Below, in pieces: positions 45,858 through 57,414 of a stretch of 64,000 nt of DNA; position 1 is the stretch's first letter, and every line of letters starts with the position of its first letter. The notes beneath the pieces are model-generated. The model was not told where the DNA came from. It did no database searches and was given only the letters and a program-made list of their open reading frames with translations. Source of the DNA: Lachnospiraceae bacterium. Its GTDB lineage: Bacteria > Bacillota > Clostridia > Lachnospirales > Lachnospiraceae. Location: contig SVFD01000010.1 in assembly GCA_015057025.1 (NCBI GenBank), positions 1-64,000 on the forward strand. The letters are read 5' to 3'. The position numbers and the translations under genes are program-made.

Positions 45858-46358
45858 ATGGCAAAAGTTGAATTGAAGAAACCCATCGTGGAAGAGATTT
45901 CAGCAAATATTAAAGATGCGCAGTCAGTTGTTATCGTTGACCACCGCGGACTTACCGTTGCTGAAGATACCGAACTTCGTAAGCAGCTTCGTGAAGCTGG
46001 CGTTACTTACAAGGTATACAAGAACACCATGATGAATTTTGCATTCAAGGGAACAGATTGCGAAGGACTTGCACCTTATTTAGAGGGACCCAGCGCAATT
46101 GCAATTTCCAAGGATGATGCTACAGCTCCTGCAAGAATTCTTTGCAAGTTCGCAAAGGGTGCTAAAGCACTTGAAATCAAGGGCGGTGTTGTTGAAGGAA
46201 CTGTATATGACAGCAAGGGTATTGAAGCAATTTCCAACGTACCTTCAAGAGAAGAATTACTTGGAAAATTACTTGGAAGTATCCAGTCACCTATTACAAA
46301 CCTTGCACGCGTTCTCAATCAGATTGCAGAACAGCAGGGTGCTCCCGCAGCAGAGTAA
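45858..46358 (+). CDS. rplJ: 50S ribosomal protein L10
   Basis: 166 residues with AAGGAGGT upstream. It has the L10 pattern SVVIVDHRGLTVAEDTELRK and YKVYKNTMMNFA, and a helical C-terminus that holds L12 dimers. It is controlled by the leader in front. Confidence 0.97.
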   Translation: MAKVELKKPIVEEISANIKDAQSVVIVDHRGLTVAEDTELRKQLREAGVTYKVYKNTMMNFAFKGTDCEGLAPYLEGPSAIAISKDDATAPARILCKFAKGAKALEIKGGVVEGTVYDSKGIEAISNVPSREELLGKLLGSIQSPITNLARVLNQIAEQQGAPAAE

Positions 46359-46413
46359 TTGTTGCATTTGAAACTTTTAGAACAAACAATATTTTTAAAT
46401 GGAGGAAAATAAA

Positions 46414-46794
46414 ATGGCAAAGTTAACAACTCAGGAATTTATCGACGCTATCAAAGAGTTAAGCGTACTTGAATTAAACGAATTAGTAAAAGCATGTGAA
46501 GAAGAATTTGGTGTATCTGCAGCAGCAGGTGTTGTTGTAGCAGCAGGCGCTGTAGGTGGCGCAGCTGAAGCAGCTGAAGAAAAGACAGAATTCGACGTAG
46601 AATTAACAGATGTTGGCCCTAACAAGGTTAAGGTTATCAAGGTTGTTCGTGAAGCTACAGGCCTTGGCTTAAAGGAAGCAAAAGACTTAGTAGACGCTGC
46701 TCCTAAGATGATCAAAGAAGGCGCTTCTAAGGAAGAAGCTGATGACATCAAGGCTAAGTTAGAAGCTGAAGGTGCTAAGGTTACATTAAAGTAA
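46414..46794 (+). CDS. rplL: 50S ribosomal protein L7/L12
   Basis: 126 residues from the ATG at 46414, which follows GGAGGA by seven bases. An ATG at 46399 lies before that site. It has an N-terminal dimer domain, an Ala/Gly/Val hinge (about 36-55) and the C-terminal factor-binding domain ([21 protein letters not shown]). It recruits translation factors to the ribosome. Confidence 0.97.
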   Translation: MAKLTTQEFIDAIKELSVLELNELVKACEEEFGVSAAAGVVVAAGAVGGAAEAAEEKTEFDVELTDVGPNKVKVIKVVREATGLGLKEAKDLVDAAPKMIKEGASKEEADDIKAKLEAEGAKVTLK

Positions 46795-46813
46795 TTTAAA
46801 CCAAAGAGTTTAC

Positions 46814-46850
46814 AAAACCGCGAAAGAACATTCTTTCGCGGTTTTTTGTT
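46814..46850 (+). terminator. Terminator after rplL
   Basis: AAAACCGCGAAAGAA and TTCTTTCGCGGTTTT form a 15-pair perfect stem around a two-base centre, ending in T6. It limits read-through into rpoB, which has its own promoter. Confidence 0.92.
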
Positions 46851-46914
46851 TTATAGGAAAAACTATGAAACAAAAGATGGATGTTAAAAAGTTTTCTAAA
46901 ATGGAAAAAAATGT

Positions 46915-46943
46915 TTGACTTATATCTTGTTTTCTGATATTAT
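46915..46943 (+). promoter_or_regulatory. Promoter of rpoB-rpoC
   Basis: TTGACT at 46915-46920, a 17-base spacer and TATTAT at 46938-46943. The transcript would have a leader of about 145 bases. Confidence 0.72.
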
Positions 46944-46973
46944 GGATAATGCTCTATTGTGGTTTACTGTCCC

Positions 46974-47017
46974 TTTTTGTCTTTCGGCGCAAGGGGTTGA
47001 TTCTTTGCGGACAAAAA
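46974..47017 (+). promoter_or_regulatory. Stem-loop in the rpoB leader
   Basis: TTTTTGTC (46974-46981) pairs with GACAAAAA (47010-47017), and inside it CGCAA (46988-46992) pairs with TTGCG (47005-47009). It is a two-tier hairpin between the promoter and the rpoB start, with no T run that would make it a simple terminator. Confidence 0.5.
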
Positions 47018-47094
47018 TGACAAAAAATAAGACATGTATTCAAAAATAGACGAAAAACGGCTATATATCATAATAAGAACGGAGTGGAGTGTCA

Positions 47095-50000
47095 ATGGAA
47101 AAGAACAGAATACGTCCTATTGTTAACGGCAACAGTATGCGTATGAGCTATTCACGTCAGAAAGAAGTTCTGGAGATGCCTAATCTCATCGAAGTTCAGA
47201 AGAATTCCTACAAGTGGTTCTTGGAAGAAGGATTGAAGGAAGCGTTCGATGATATTTCTCCTATCACCAATTTTGGTGGAGATCTTCGCATGGAATTTGT
47301 GGATTTCGAACTTGCAGAAGACGAAATTAAGCATACGATTGAGGAGTGTAAAGAAAGAGATCTTACTTATGAAGCACCCTTAAAGGTTACAGTTCGCCTT
47401 TTCAATAAGAATGATCAGGATAATGTAAAAGAACACCCTATTTTTATGGGTAATTTCCCTTTGATGACGGAAACAGGTACTTTCGTTATCAATGGTGCAG
47501 AGCGAGTTATCGTTAGCCAGTTGGTACGTTCGCCCGGCATTTATTATGCAATCGGACATGATAAAATCGGTAAAGAACTTTTTTCTGCAACAGTTATCCC
47601 TAATCGTGGTGCATGGTTAGAGTATGAAACGGACTCTAATGATGTTGCATACGTACGTGTGGATAGAACCAGAAAAGTTCCCATCACTGTATTCATCAGA
47701 GCTCTTGGTCTTGGAACAGACGAAGAGATTCTTGAGGTGTTTGGTGATGAACCTAAGATTCGTGCAAGTTTTGCAAAGGATACTTCAAAGAATTATGTAG
47801 ATGGTTTAAAAGAATTGTATACAAAGGTACACCCCGGTGAGCCTTTTAGTGTGGAAAGTGCAGAGAGTTTCTTGAGCGCTATGTTCTTTGACCCCAGAAG
47901 ATATGATCTTGCTAAGGTTGGACGTTATAAATTCAATAAGAAACTTATGCTCAAGAACAGAATCCGTAACCATGTTCTTGCAGCTGATGTTGTAAATGAA
48001 TATACAGGAGAAGTAATCGCAAAGGCCGGCGAAATCGTAACTGCAGAGATGGCAGATGCTATTCAGAATGCAGCAGTACCTTCTGTATTGATTCAGGTAG
48101 AAGAAAAGAATGTAAAAGTTCTTTCAAATATGATGGTTGACATCAATGAATGGATCGACTGTGACGCTAAGGAATTAGGTGTTACTGAGTTGGTTTATTT
48201 CCCTATGCTCCAGAAGATTCTTGAAGAATATTCAGATAAACCGGAAGAGTTGGCAGAAGCAATTATGCGTAATGTGCACGAGTTGATTCCGAAGCATATT
48301 ACCAAAGAAGACATGCTTGCTTCCATTAACTATAATATTCATTTGGAATACGGTATCGGTAATGATGATGATATCGACCACTTGGGAAACAGACGTATCC
48401 GTGCGGTCGGTGAGTTATTACAGAACCAGTACAGAATCGGACTTTCCAGAATGGAACGTGTGGTTCGTGAAAGAATGACAACACATGATTCAGAGGATAT
48501 TACTCCTCAGAGCTTAATCAATATTAAGCCTGTGCAGGCAGCAATTAAAGAATTCTTTGGTTCATCACAGCTTTCACAGTTTATGGACCAGAATAACCCT
48601 CTTGGTGAGTTGACACATAAGAGACGTCTTTCTGCATTGGGACCCGGTGGTCTTTCAAGAGACCGTGCAGGTTTCGAGGTTCGAGACGTTCACTATACAC
48701 ACTATGGCAGAATGTGTCCTATCGAGACTCCTGAAGGCCCTAATATCGGTTTGATTAACTCGCTTGCTTCTTATGCGAGAATTAATGAATATGGTTTTGT
48801 AGAGGCTCCTTATCGTCGTATTGATAAGTCAGACCCCGAAAACCCCCGTGTAACAGATGAAGTTCTTTACATGACTGCGGATGAAGAAGATAACTACCAT
48901 GTGGCACAGGCAAATGAAAAGCTTGATGCAGACGGACATTTTGTAAAGAACATGGTATCAGGTCGTTATAGAGAAGAAACACAGGAATATCATAAGACAA
49001 AATTTGATTTTATGGACGTATCTCCTAAGATGGTATTCTCTGTAGCTACAGCATTGATTCCTTTCCTGCAGAATGACGATGCTAACCGTGCGCTGATGGG
49101 TTCCAACATGCAGCGTCAGGCAGTGCCCCTTCTTTTTACAGAGGCACCTGTAATCGGTACGGGTATGGAAGTTAAGACAGCGGTTGACTCCGGTGTTTGT
49201 GTGGTTGCCAAGAAGGCGGGTACCGTAACTTACGTATCTTCCGAATTGATTAAGATTACTGCAGACGATGGAGAGAAGATGGAATATCATCTTTCTAAGT
49301 TCGTAAGAAGTAACCAGAGTAACTGCTATAACCAGAAACCTATTGTATTTAAGGGTGACCATGTGGCAGAAGGTCAGGTTATCGCTGACGGTCCTTCTAC
49401 AGCAGAAGGTGAACTTGGTCTTGGTAAGAATCCTCTTATCGGTTTCATGACTTGGGAAGGTTACAACTACGAGGATGCGGTTCTTTTAAGTGAAAGACTT
49501 GTACGTGAAGATGTTTATACATCTGTTCACATTGAAGAATATGAAACAGAAGCCCGCGATACAAAGCTTGGTGCAGAAGAAATTACAAGAGATGTTCCGG
49601 GTGTTGGTGAAGATGCATTAAAGGATTTGGATGACAGAGGTATCATCCGTGTAGGTGCTGAGGTGCGTGCCGGTGATATTCTCGTAGGTAAAGTTACTCC
49701 TAAGGGAGAAACAGAGCTTACAGCAGAAGAAAGACTCCTTCGTGCAATCTTCGGTGAGAAAGCAAGAGAAGTACGTGATACTTCCTTAAAGGTTCCTCAC
49801 GGTGAGTATGGTGTTGTAGTAGATGCAAAGGTATTCTCCAGAGCAGCAGGCGACTCTGAATTATCTCCCGGAGTAAACCAGAAGGTTCGTATCTATATTG
49901 CACAGAAGAGAAAAATCTCCGTAGGTGATAAGATGGCTGGTCGACATGGTAACAAGGGTGTTGTTTCCCGTGTATTACCGGTAGAAGATATGCCTTACTT

Positions 50001-50970
50001 ACCTAACGGACGTCCTTTGGATATCGTATTAAATCCTTTGGGTGTACCTTCCCGTATGAATATCGGACAGGTGCTTGAAATTCACTTGTCACTGGCTGCT
50101 AAGGCACTTGGCTTTAACATTGCCACACCTGTATTCGATGGTGCAAACGAAGCAGATATCATGGATACTTTGGATCTTGCTAATGATTACGTTAATACTA
50201 CTTGGGAAGAATTTGAAGCGAAGCACAAAGATACGCTTCGTCCCGAAGTACTTGAGTATTTATATGAAAACAGAGCTCACAGAGAACTTTGGAAAGGCGT
50301 TGAGATTTCAAGAGACGGTAAGGTAAGACTTCGTGATGGTAGAACGGGTGAGTATTTTGACAGCCCTGTAACCATCGGTCACATGCATTACTTAAAGCTC
50401 CACCACTTGGTAGACGATAAGATTCATGCTCGTTCTACCGGACCGTACTCACTGGTAACACAGCAGCCTCTGGGTGGTAAAGCTCAGTTCGGTGGACAGC
50501 GTTTCGGTGAAATGGAAGTTTGGGCTCTGGAAGCATACGGAGCATCTTACACCTTACAGGAAATCCTGACAGTGAAGTCAGACGACGTGGTTGGACGTGT
50601 GAAGACTTATGAAGCCATCATCAAGGGCGAAAATATCCCTACACCGGGTATTCCCGAGTCCTTCAAGGTATTGTTGAAGGAATTGCAGTCACTTTGCCTC
50701 GATGTAAAAGTGCTTGATGAAAACGGCGAAGAAGTTGAAATCAGAGAAAATGTTGAGCCGCCCACCAATAACTATCGTTTCGAAATGGAAGGCGAAGCCA
50801 GAAATTATGATTATGAGCGTGATGATATGGCAAGCTACGGATATCAGAAACAGGAGTTCAACGAAGACGGCGAACTTACAGATGCATATGACGAATCGGA
50901 AATGGATGATTATGCAGACGAGTTCGTAAGCGAAGTGGATTTTGACGAAGCATTTGATGATGAAAACTAA
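47095..50970 (+). CDS. rpoB: DNA-directed RNA polymerase subunit beta
   Basis: 1291 residues from the ATG at 47095 (TGGAG upstream). A GTG at 47089 overlaps that site. Conserved blocks include the rifampicin-pocket segment [20 protein letters not shown] with [12 protein letters not shown] in wild-type form, [11 protein letters not shown] and the C-terminal [17 protein letters not shown]. The last 70 or so residues are an acidic tail rich in Asp, Glu and Tyr beyond the conserved core. rpoC follows after 36 bases. Confidence 0.99.
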   Translation: MEKNRIRPIVNGNSMRMSYSRQKEVLEMPNLIEVQKNSYKWFLEEGLKEAFDDISPITNFGGDLRMEFVDFELAEDEIKHTIEECKERDLTYEAPLKVTVRLFNKNDQDNVKEHPIFMGNFPLMTETGTFVINGAERVIVSQLVRSPGIYYAIGHDKIGKELFSATVIPNRGAWLEYETDSNDVAYVRVDRTRKVPITVFIRALGLGTDEEILEVFGDEPKIRASFAKDTSKNYVDGLKELYTKVHPGEPFSVESAESFLSAMFFDPRRYDLAKVGRYKFNKKLMLKNRIRNHVLAADVVNEYTGEVIAKAGEIVTAEMADAIQNAAVPSVLIQVEEKNVKVLSNMMVDINEWIDCDAKELGVTELVYFPMLQKILEEYSDKPEELAEAIMRNVHELIPKHITKEDMLASINYNIHLEYGIGNDDDIDHLGNRRIRAVGELLQNQYRIGLSRMERVVRERMTTHDSEDITPQSLINIKPVQAAIKEFFGSSQLSQFMDQNNPLGELTHKRRLSALGPGGLSRDRAGFEVRDVHYTHYGRMCPIETPEGPNIGLINSLASYARINEYGFVEAPYRRIDKSDPENPRVTDEVLYMTADEEDNYHVAQANEKLDADGHFVKNMVSGRYREETQEYHKTKFDFMDVSPKMVFSVATALIPFLQNDDANRALMGSNMQRQAVPLLFTEAPVIGTGMEVKTAVDSGVCVVAKKAGTVTYVSSELIKITADDGEKMEYHLSKFVRSNQSNCYNQKPIVFKGDHVAEGQVIADGPSTAEGELGLGKNPLIGFMTWEGYNYEDAVLLSERLVREDVYTSVHIEEYETEARDTKLGAEEITRDVPGVGEDALKDLDDRGIIRVGAEVRAGDILVGKVTPKGETELTAEERLLRAIFGEKAREVRDTSLKVPHGEYGVVVDAKVFSRAAGDSELSPGVNQKVRIYIAQKRKISVGDKMAGRHGNKGVVSRVLPVEDMPYLPNGRPLDIVLNPLGVPSRMNIGQVLEIHLSLAAKALGFNIATPVFDGANEADIMDTLDLANDYVNTTWEEFEAKHKDTLRPEVLEYLYENRAHRELWKGVEISRDGKVRLRDGRTGEYFDSPVTIGHMHYLKLHHLVDDKIHARSTGPYSLVTQQPLGGKAQFGGQRFGEMEVWALEAYGASYTLQEILTVKSDDVVGRVKTYEAIIKGENIPTPGIPESFKVLLKELQSLCLDVKVLDENGEEVEIRENVEPPTNNYRFEMEGEARNYDYERDDMASYGYQKQEFNEDGELTDAYDESEMDDYADEFVSEVDFDEAFDDEN

Positions 50971-51006
50971 TAAGGCGACAGCCTAATTTTGGAAGGAGTG
51001 CCAATA

Positions 51007-54000
51007 ATGTCTGATGTAAAAAAAGAGATATATGAACCGATTAGTTTTGACTCCATCAAAATCGGTTTGGCGTCACCGGAAAAGATTTTAGAATGGTCTA
51101 AGGGCGAGGTTACCAAGCCCGAGACCATCAACTATAGAACTTTAAAGCCGGAGCGCGAAGGTTTATATTGTGAAAGAATTTTCGGACCCAGTAAGGACTG
51201 GGAATGCCACTGTGGTAAGTACAAAAAGGTACGTTATAAAGGTATCGTTTGTGACCGTTGTGGTGTAGAAGTAACAAAGGCAAACGTACGTCGTGAAAGA
51301 ATGGGACACATTCAGCTTGCTGCTCCCGTTTCACATATCTGGTATTTTAAGGGTATTCCCAGCCGTATGGGACTTATTCTTGATTTAACACCGAGAGTAC
51401 TTGAAAAAGTATTATACTTTGCTTCTTATATTGTACTTGATGCAGGTAATACAGACTTAAAGGTAAAGGATATTTTATCTGAGAGAGAGTATCAGGATGC
51501 AAGAGAAAAGTGGGGCAATGAGTTCCGCGTTGGCATGGGTGCAGAAGCAATCAAGGAACTTTTATCAGCAATTGATCTTGAAAAGGAAAATGCTGAATTA
51601 AAGGCAGAACTTGAAAATGAAGCTACCAAGGGACAGAAGCGAGCTAAAATCGTTAAGCGTCTTGAGGTTGTGGAAGCATTCCGTGAATCAGGAAACAGAC
51701 CTGAATGGATGATTATGGATGCCATTCCGGTAATTCCCCCCGATTTAAGACCTATGGTTCAGTTGGATGGTGGTCGTTTTGCAACCTCTGACTTGAACGA
51801 CTTATACAGAAGAATTATTAACCGTAACAATCGTCTTGCAAGACTTCTTGATTTGGGTGCACCCGATATCATCGTTCGTAACGAAAAGAGAATGCTTCAG
51901 GAAGCAGTTGATGCTTTGATTGATAACGGTAGAAGAGGAAGAGCTGTAACAGGCCCCGGTAACCGTGCATTAAAGTCACTTTCCGATATGTTAAAAGGTA
52001 AGTCCGGACGTTTCCGTCAGAACCTTTTAGGTAAGCGAGTTGACTATTCAGGACGTTCCGTTATCGTAGTTGGTCCCGAATTAAAGATTTACCAGTGCGG
52101 TCTTCCTAAGGAAATGGCAATTGAACTTTTCAAACCCTTCGTTATGAAGGAATTGGTTGGAAAGGGAATCAGCCAGAACATTAAGCATGCTAAGAAGCTT
52201 GTAGAAAAGCTTGATGATACCGTATGGGATGTTTTGGAAGAAGTAATCCGTGAGCATCCGGTTATGTTAAACCGTGCTCCGACACTTCATAGATTGGGTA
52301 TTCAGGCATTTGAGCCCATTCTTGTAGAAGGTAAGGCTATTAAGCTTCATCCCTTAGTATGTACAGCGTTCAACGCTGACTTTGATGGTGACCAGATGGC
52401 GGTACATCTTCCGTTGTCTGTAGAGGCACAGGCAGAATGCCGATTCCTCTTGCTTTCACCTAATAACCTTTTGAAGCCTTCAGATGGTGCTCCTGTAGCC
52501 GTTCCTTCACAGGATATGGTTCTTGGTATTTACTACCTTACACAGGAAAGACCCGGAGCAAAGGGCGAAGGTAAGTTCTTTAAGGATGTAAATGAAGCAA
52601 TCCTTGCTTATGAAAACGAAGTAATTACACTTCATGCACGTATTAAGGTTGGTGTAACCAAGACATTAGCAGACGGAACCGAAGTAAAGGGTATTGTAGA
52701 ATCAACTCTCGGTCGATTCCTCTTCAATGAAATCCTTCCTCAGGATCTTGGTTATGTTGACAGAAGCGTGGAAGAAAATGCAGTCAAGCTTGAAATTGAC
52801 TTCTTGGTTGGCAAGAAGCAGTTAAAGCAGATCCTTGATAAAGTAATTAATACTCACGGTGCAACTAAGACTGCTGAAGTTCTTGACCTTGTAAAAGCTA
52901 CAGGTTACAAGTATTCAACCCGTGCTGCTATGACAGTATCCGTATCTGATATGACTGTACCGCCCATTAAGAAGCAGTTGCTTGAAGAAGCACAGGCTCA
53001 GGTTGATAAGATTACAGTGAACTTCAATCGTGGTATGTGTACCGAAGAAGAAAGATATAAAAACGTTATTCGTGTATGGAATGAAACCGATGCCCGTTTA
53101 ACCAAAGAGTTGATGACAGGTCTTGATTCATATAACAATATCAAGATGATGGCTGATTCCGGTGCCCGTGGTTCCGAACAGCAGATGAAACAGTTAGCAG
53201 GTATGCGTGGCTTGATGGCTGATACAACAGGTCGTACCATTGAGTTACCCATTAAGTCAAACTTCCGTGAAGGTCTTGACGTTTTGGAATACTTCATGTC
53301 TGCTCACGGTGCTCGTAAAGGTCTTTCCGATACGGCGCTTCGTACGGCTGACTCCGGTTACCTGACCCGTCGAATGGTTGACGTTTGCCAGGAACTTATT
53401 GTTCGTGAAGTAGATTGTTGCGCTGAAAGAGATGAAATTGCAGGTATGAACGTTTCTGCATTTACAGATGGTAAAGAAACCATTGAAACTCTTGAAGCAA
53501 GAATTAAGGGTAGATATTCCGTTAATACAATCTGTGACAAAGATGGAAACATCATTGTTAAGAGAAATCATATGATTACACCCAGCAGAGCTGCAAAGAT
53601 TGTTTCTGTAGGTGTAGATGAAAACGGTAATGCAATTGATACCGTTAAGATCAGAAGTATTTTAACCTGTAAGTCACAGAATGGTATCTGTGCAAAATGT
53701 TATGGTGCTAACATGGCAACCGGTGAAGCAGTACAGGTTGGTGAAGCAGTAGGTATTATCGCTGCTCAGTCTATCGGTGAACCCGGTACACAGCTTACCA
53801 TGCGTACATTCCATACCGGTGGTGTTGCGGGTAACGATATCACACAGGGTCTTCCCCGTGTCGAGGAATTATTCGAAGCAAGAAAGCCTAAGGGACTTGC
53901 GATTATCGCAGAGTTCGGTGGTACTGTACAGATTCACGATACTAAGAAGAAACGTGAAATTGTTATTTCAAACGGCGAGCAGGAGAAGAGTTATCTGATT

Positions 54001-54684
54001 CCTTACGGAGCACGTATTAAGGTGCTTGACGGTGCTCAGATTGAAGCCGGTGATGAACTGACAGAAGGTAGTGTAAATCCTCATGACTTACTTGAAATCA
54101 AGAAGATTGAAGCGGTTGAAAACTACATGATTCGTGAAGTTCAGAAGGTTTACAGCCTTCAGGGTGTAGACTTGAGCGATAAGCATATTGAAGTTATCGT
54201 TCGCCAGATGTTAAAGAAGCAGCGTGTGGAAGAAGCCGGAGATACAGATTTACTTCCCGGAAGTCTTGTAGACAGACTTGTTTTGGAAGAAATCAATGAG
54301 AAACTCTTGAAAGAGAATCCCGAAGCTGCTCCTGCAGTTGCTAAGGATATCATTCTTGGTATTACCAAGGCATCTCTTGCAACCAACTCCTTTATGTCAG
54401 CTGCATCCTTCCAGGAAACTACGAAGGTTCTTACAGAAGCTGCAATCAAGGGTAAGGTTGACCCTCTGTATGGTCTGAAAGAAAACGTTATTATCGGTAA
54501 GTTGATTCCTGCAGGTACAGGTATGAAGCGTTACCGTGACGTGAAGATTGATACCATGCGTGAAAAAGTTGAACCTGTTTTTGAAGAAGAACTGATAGAA
54601 GAAGAGTTTGAAAGCGAAGTAGATATGGCTGAAGAACTTGATGATATGGAAGTTGTTGAAGAAACAGTAGAAACAGAAGAATAA
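51007..54684 (+). CDS. rpoC: DNA-directed RNA polymerase subunit beta'
   Basis: 1225 residues from the ATG at 51007 with GGAAGGAG upstream. A TTG at 50989 lies before that site. It shows the N-terminal zinc finger [20 protein letters not shown], the catalytic [13 protein letters not shown] with three metal-binding Asp, the trigger-loop/bridge region ([12 protein letters not shown]-type, here [18 protein letters not shown]) and the second zinc cluster with [13 protein letters not shown]. The tail is acidic, like that of RpoB. A strong terminator follows. Confidence 0.99.
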   Translation: MSDVKKEIYEPISFDSIKIGLASPEKILEWSKGEVTKPETINYRTLKPEREGLYCERIFGPSKDWECHCGKYKKVRYKGIVCDRCGVEVTKANVRRERMGHIQLAAPVSHIWYFKGIPSRMGLILDLTPRVLEKVLYFASYIVLDAGNTDLKVKDILSEREYQDAREKWGNEFRVGMGAEAIKELLSAIDLEKENAELKAELENEATKGQKRAKIVKRLEVVEAFRESGNRPEWMIMDAIPVIPPDLRPMVQLDGGRFATSDLNDLYRRIINRNNRLARLLDLGAPDIIVRNEKRMLQEAVDALIDNGRRGRAVTGPGNRALKSLSDMLKGKSGRFRQNLLGKRVDYSGRSVIVVGPELKIYQCGLPKEMAIELFKPFVMKELVGKGISQNIKHAKKLVEKLDDTVWDVLEEVIREHPVMLNRAPTLHRLGIQAFEPILVEGKAIKLHPLVCTAFNADFDGDQMAVHLPLSVEAQAECRFLLLSPNNLLKPSDGAPVAVPSQDMVLGIYYLTQERPGAKGEGKFFKDVNEAILAYENEVITLHARIKVGVTKTLADGTEVKGIVESTLGRFLFNEILPQDLGYVDRSVEENAVKLEIDFLVGKKQLKQILDKVINTHGATKTAEVLDLVKATGYKYSTRAAMTVSVSDMTVPPIKKQLLEEAQAQVDKITVNFNRGMCTEEERYKNVIRVWNETDARLTKELMTGLDSYNNIKMMADSGARGSEQQMKQLAGMRGLMADTTGRTIELPIKSNFREGLDVLEYFMSAHGARKGLSDTALRTADSGYLTRRMVDVCQELIVREVDCCAERDEIAGMNVSAFTDGKETIETLEARIKGRYSVNTICDKDGNIIVKRNHMITPSRAAKIVSVGVDENGNAIDTVKIRSILTCKSQNGICAKCYGANMATGEAVQVGEAVGIIAAQSIGEPGTQLTMRTFHTGGVAGNDITQGLPRVEELFEARKPKGLAIIAEFGGTVQIHDTKKKREIVISNGEQEKSYLIPYGARIKVLDGAQIEAGDELTEGSVNPHDLLEIKKIEAVENYMIREVQKVYSLQGVDLSDKHIEVIVRQMLKKQRVEEAGDTDLLPGSLVDRLVLEEINEKLLKENPEAAPAVAKDIILGITKASLATNSFMSAASFQETTKVLTEAAIKGKVDPLYGLKENVIIGKLIPAGTGMKRYRDVKIDTMREKVEPVFEEELIEEEFESEVDMAEELDDMEVVEETVETEE

Positions 54685-54695
54685 GAATTAAATTT

Positions 54696-54728
54696 AAAAC
54701 CGGAAGCGTAAGGCTTCCGGTTTTTTAT
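54696..54728 (+). terminator. Terminator after rpoC
   Basis: AAAACCGGAAGC and GCTTCCGGTTTT pair around a four-base loop (GTAA with G), ending in T6. It can also help to end the convergent dehydrogenase gene. Confidence 0.9.
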
Positions 54729-54756
54729 ATTAGCTGAATGTATCTGATATTTTTAG

Positions 54757-55938
54757 TTATAAGCTTGCTTTTGCAGCTATGCGATAGATTTCTGCCACAT
54801 CATCCGAGCTTAAGGAAACAAAACCGCCTGTTTTGCCATCTCCTAAACCGAATTTCTCCACCAGTGTAGGAATGTCTTCTTCTTTGGCGCCCAGTTCTTT
54901 GAAATTAATCGGCATGCCGATGTTACGAAGGAAGGTACGGAAGCAACGAATTCCCTTTAATGCAGTATCTTCCGGATTTTCAAAATTCATTTCACATCCC
55001 CAGATGCGAACTGCCATTTGTGCAAAACGCATTACATTGTGCTTATATACAAATTCCATCCATGCAGGCATAATTACTGCAAGACCTGCGCCGTGAGCAC
55101 AGTCATACAAACCGGAAAGCTCATGTTCGATTCCGTGACTGTTCCAATCCTGGCTTCTTCCTACACCTACGATATCGTTATGAGCAACGGTTCCGGCCCA
55201 CATAATATTTGCTCTTGCCTGATAATTATCAGGATCTGCGATAACTCTGGGTGTTTCTTTTATCATAGTAAGAAGAACTGCTTCACACAGCCTGTCTGTG
55301 ATTTCTACTTCTGTAGAATTTGTAAAATATCTTTCAAAAACATGTGCCATAATATCTGTTGCACCGCATGCAGTCTGATATGCCGGTAATGTCTGAGTCA
55401 GTGCCGGATTTAAAATGGAGAATTTGGGTCTTAAAAGATCAGAACCTACATCTCTTTTTAACATGCCTTCTTCCTTGGTAACAACAGAACCGGGTGAACC
55501 TTCACTGCCGGCTGCGGCAATGGTTAAAACAGTACCGATGGGAAGTGCTTTTTCTACGACTTTTCCGGTACCGTAGAAGTCCCAGAAATCTCCGTCGTAG
55601 GGAACGCCCAAGGCGATGCCTTTAGAAGAATCGATGCAGGAACCGCCACCTACGGAAAGAATGAAATCTACATTTTCTTTACGGCATAATTCAATGCCTT
55701 CATAAATCAGTGTGTCTCTTGGGTTGGGTTTAACACCACCTAAACATACATAGGCGATGTTACTCTCTTCGAGAGACTTTTTAACTCTGTCAAGAAGCCC
55801 TGACTTAACGGCAGATGAGGAACCGTAATGAATCAGCACTTTGCTGCCGCCGTGTTTTTTCACATACTTGCCACAATCCATTTCGGTATCTTTGCCGAAT
55901 ACAAATTCCGTAGGACTGTAAAAATTAAAATTTTCCAT
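54757..55938 (-). CDS. Iron-containing alcohol dehydrogenase (butanol dehydrogenase-like)
   Basis: 393 residues on the minus strand with GGGGGTA before the ATG. An N-terminal Rossmann part with SVGGGSCIDSSKGIALG and a C-terminal helical part with the metal ligands in GATDIMAHVFERYF and HGIEHELSGLYDCAHGAGLA. It is similar to clostridial NAD(P)H-dependent butanol/aldehyde reductases (YqhD/BdhA type). It reduces aldehydes or oxidises alcohols in the cytoplasm. It lies 26 bases behind the MATE gene and is probably co-transcribed. Confidence 0.9.
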   Translation of the reverse strand: MENFNFYSPTEFVFGKDTEMDCGKYVKKHGGSKVLIHYGSSSAVKSGLLDRVKKSLEESNIAYVCLGGVKPNPRDTLIYEGIELCRKENVDFILSVGGGSCIDSSKGIALGVPYDGDFWDFYGTGKVVEKALPIGTVLTIAAAGSEGSPGSVVTKEEGMLKRDVGSDLLRPKFSILNPALTQTLPAYQTACGATDIMAHVFERYFTNSTEVEITDRLCEAVLLTMIKETPRVIADPDNYQARANIMWAGTVAHNDIVGVGRSQDWNSHGIEHELSGLYDCAHGAGLAVIMPAWMEFVYKHNVMRFAQMAVRIWGCEMNFENPEDTALKGIRCFRTFLRNIGMPINFKELGAKEEDIPTLVEKFGLGDGKTGGFVSLSSDDVAEIYRIAAKASL

Positions 55939-55964
55939 GAGAAATACCCCCGTTTTTTTATATT

Positions 55965-57299
55965 TTATAATTTATTTGGCCTTTTTACAAGGATGTAAAA
56001 GGCAATTACGTTCATAACAAGTGCACCTACCCATGCGGAAATATCTGCGTAGGCTGTGGACATAAATCCAATGGTATCCAAAAAGATGACGATGACGGAA
56101 ATTCGCATTACCATTTCCACGATGCCGGAAAGCATGGGGATGAGCGGTTTGCCAAGCCCCTGAACGCCGCTGCGGTAGACAAATAAGAAATCGACTGCAA
56201 AAAGCATGACGCCGCAGGTGGGCAAATATTCTTTGGCAAGAGCAATGGGTTCATCGCCATTCATCATTAACCCGGCAAGGAAGCCGGGGAAGAAGACCGT
56301 AACAGAACCTAATACCACATAGGTAATTAATGCAATTCCCAAACATACATGCAAGCCCTTCATAATGCGGTCCATCTTTTTGGCACCGAGATTTTGGCTG
56401 GTAAAAGCGGACATAACATATCCGGCGGTGCAGGCAGGTTGCATAAAAAGGTTCAGATATTTTATGCAAGCGGAATAAGCAGTGGTATAGGCAACACCCA
56501 GGCCGTTTACAAAGTATTGGACAACCATGCATCCGATAGCGGTAATGGAATTCATTAATGCCATGGGAATGCCGTTTTTTAGTAATCTCAAGTCTAAAGA
56601 AAAGTTAATTGCAAAATCCGAAGCGTGCAATTTGAGTTCCGGTATTTTACGTAATTTGTTAAAACAAATGATAGTGGATACAATCTGCGCAATTATGGTT
56701 GCGATAGCCACACCTTCCACACCTGTTCCCAATATAAAGATGGCAATGCAGTTTAGAACAATATTAACAGTAGTAGAAGCAATGATTGCAATAAAAGGAG
56801 TATTGCTGTCGCCTAGAGATCTTAAAATCCCCGAGCATAAATTATAGGAAATTGTAGTAATCAAACCGCCAAAGAGAATGTAACCATAAATTAAACTGTC
56901 TTCGAGAATTTCCGGTGCGGTTTGTAAAAGAATTAAAATATCTTTTAGGAAGACAATGCTTAGTACGGTTAGTATAGCGGTAAGAATCAGTGAAAGTTTA
57001 ATGGCTGATGCAGTATTCTTTCGTAAAAGCGAATAATCTTTTGCTCCGAAACTGTGAGCAATGGGAACGCAGAAGCCATTTGCAAGGCCTACCGAAAAGC
57101 CTACAATCAGGAAAGAAAGAGAACCCATATTTCCCACTGCAGCCAAGGGATTATCACCTAAACCTTTTCCCACAATGGCAGAATCGGCAATGGTATATAC
57201 CTGTTGCAACATATTTGTAAAAAACATAGGAAAGTAAAAGCGCATAATCAGCGGAAATACTTTACCTTCTGTTAAGTCTTGCGTCTGTTTCTTTTTCAT
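55965..57299 (-). CDS. MATE family efflux transporter
   Basis: 444 residues from the ATG at 57299, with GGAGGAAT upstream on the minus strand. Twelve hydrophobic segments in two halves, with FPMFFTNMLQQVYTIADSAIVGKGLG at the start and a matching PLIPMLSGIVEMVMRI in the second half, are typical of MATE Na+/H+-coupled exporters of drugs or metabolites. It is divergent from the AraC gene 115 bases away, the usual layout for regulator and target. Confidence 0.92.
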   Translation of the reverse strand: MKKKQTQDLTEGKVFPLIMRFYFPMFFTNMLQQVYTIADSAIVGKGLGDNPLAAVGNMGSLSFLIVGFSVGLANGFCVPIAHSFGAKDYSLLRKNTASAIKLSLILTAILTVLSIVFLKDILILLQTAPEILEDSLIYGYILFGGLITTISYNLCSGILRSLGDSNTPFIAIIASTTVNIVLNCIAIFILGTGVEGVAIATIIAQIVSTIICFNKLRKIPELKLHASDFAINFSLDLRLLKNGIPMALMNSITAIGCMVVQYFVNGLGVAYTTAYSACIKYLNLFMQPACTAGYVMSAFTSQNLGAKKMDRIMKGLHVCLGIALITYVVLGSVTVFFPGFLAGLMMNGDEPIALAKEYLPTCGVMLFAVDFLFVYRSGVQGLGKPLIPMLSGIVEMVMRISVIVIFLDTIGFMSTAYADISAWVGALVMNVIAFYILVKRPNKL

Positions 57300-57356
57300 A
57301 ATAATTCCTCCGCATGATAGTATAATCATTGGCAAAATAAATATATAACAAAAAAC

Positions 57357-57385
57357 TTGTTTTTATAATAAAAAAACGATATTAT
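57357..57385 (+). promoter_or_regulatory. Promoter of the AraC-type gene
   Basis: TTGTTT at 57357-57362, a 17-base spacer and TATTAT at 57380-57385. On the opposite strand TATACT (57318-57323 region) may be the -10 of the MATE operon, without a clear -35. Confidence 0.6.
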
Positions 57386-57414
57386 ATTTTGGGAGATTAT
57401 AAAAGGAGTTAATC

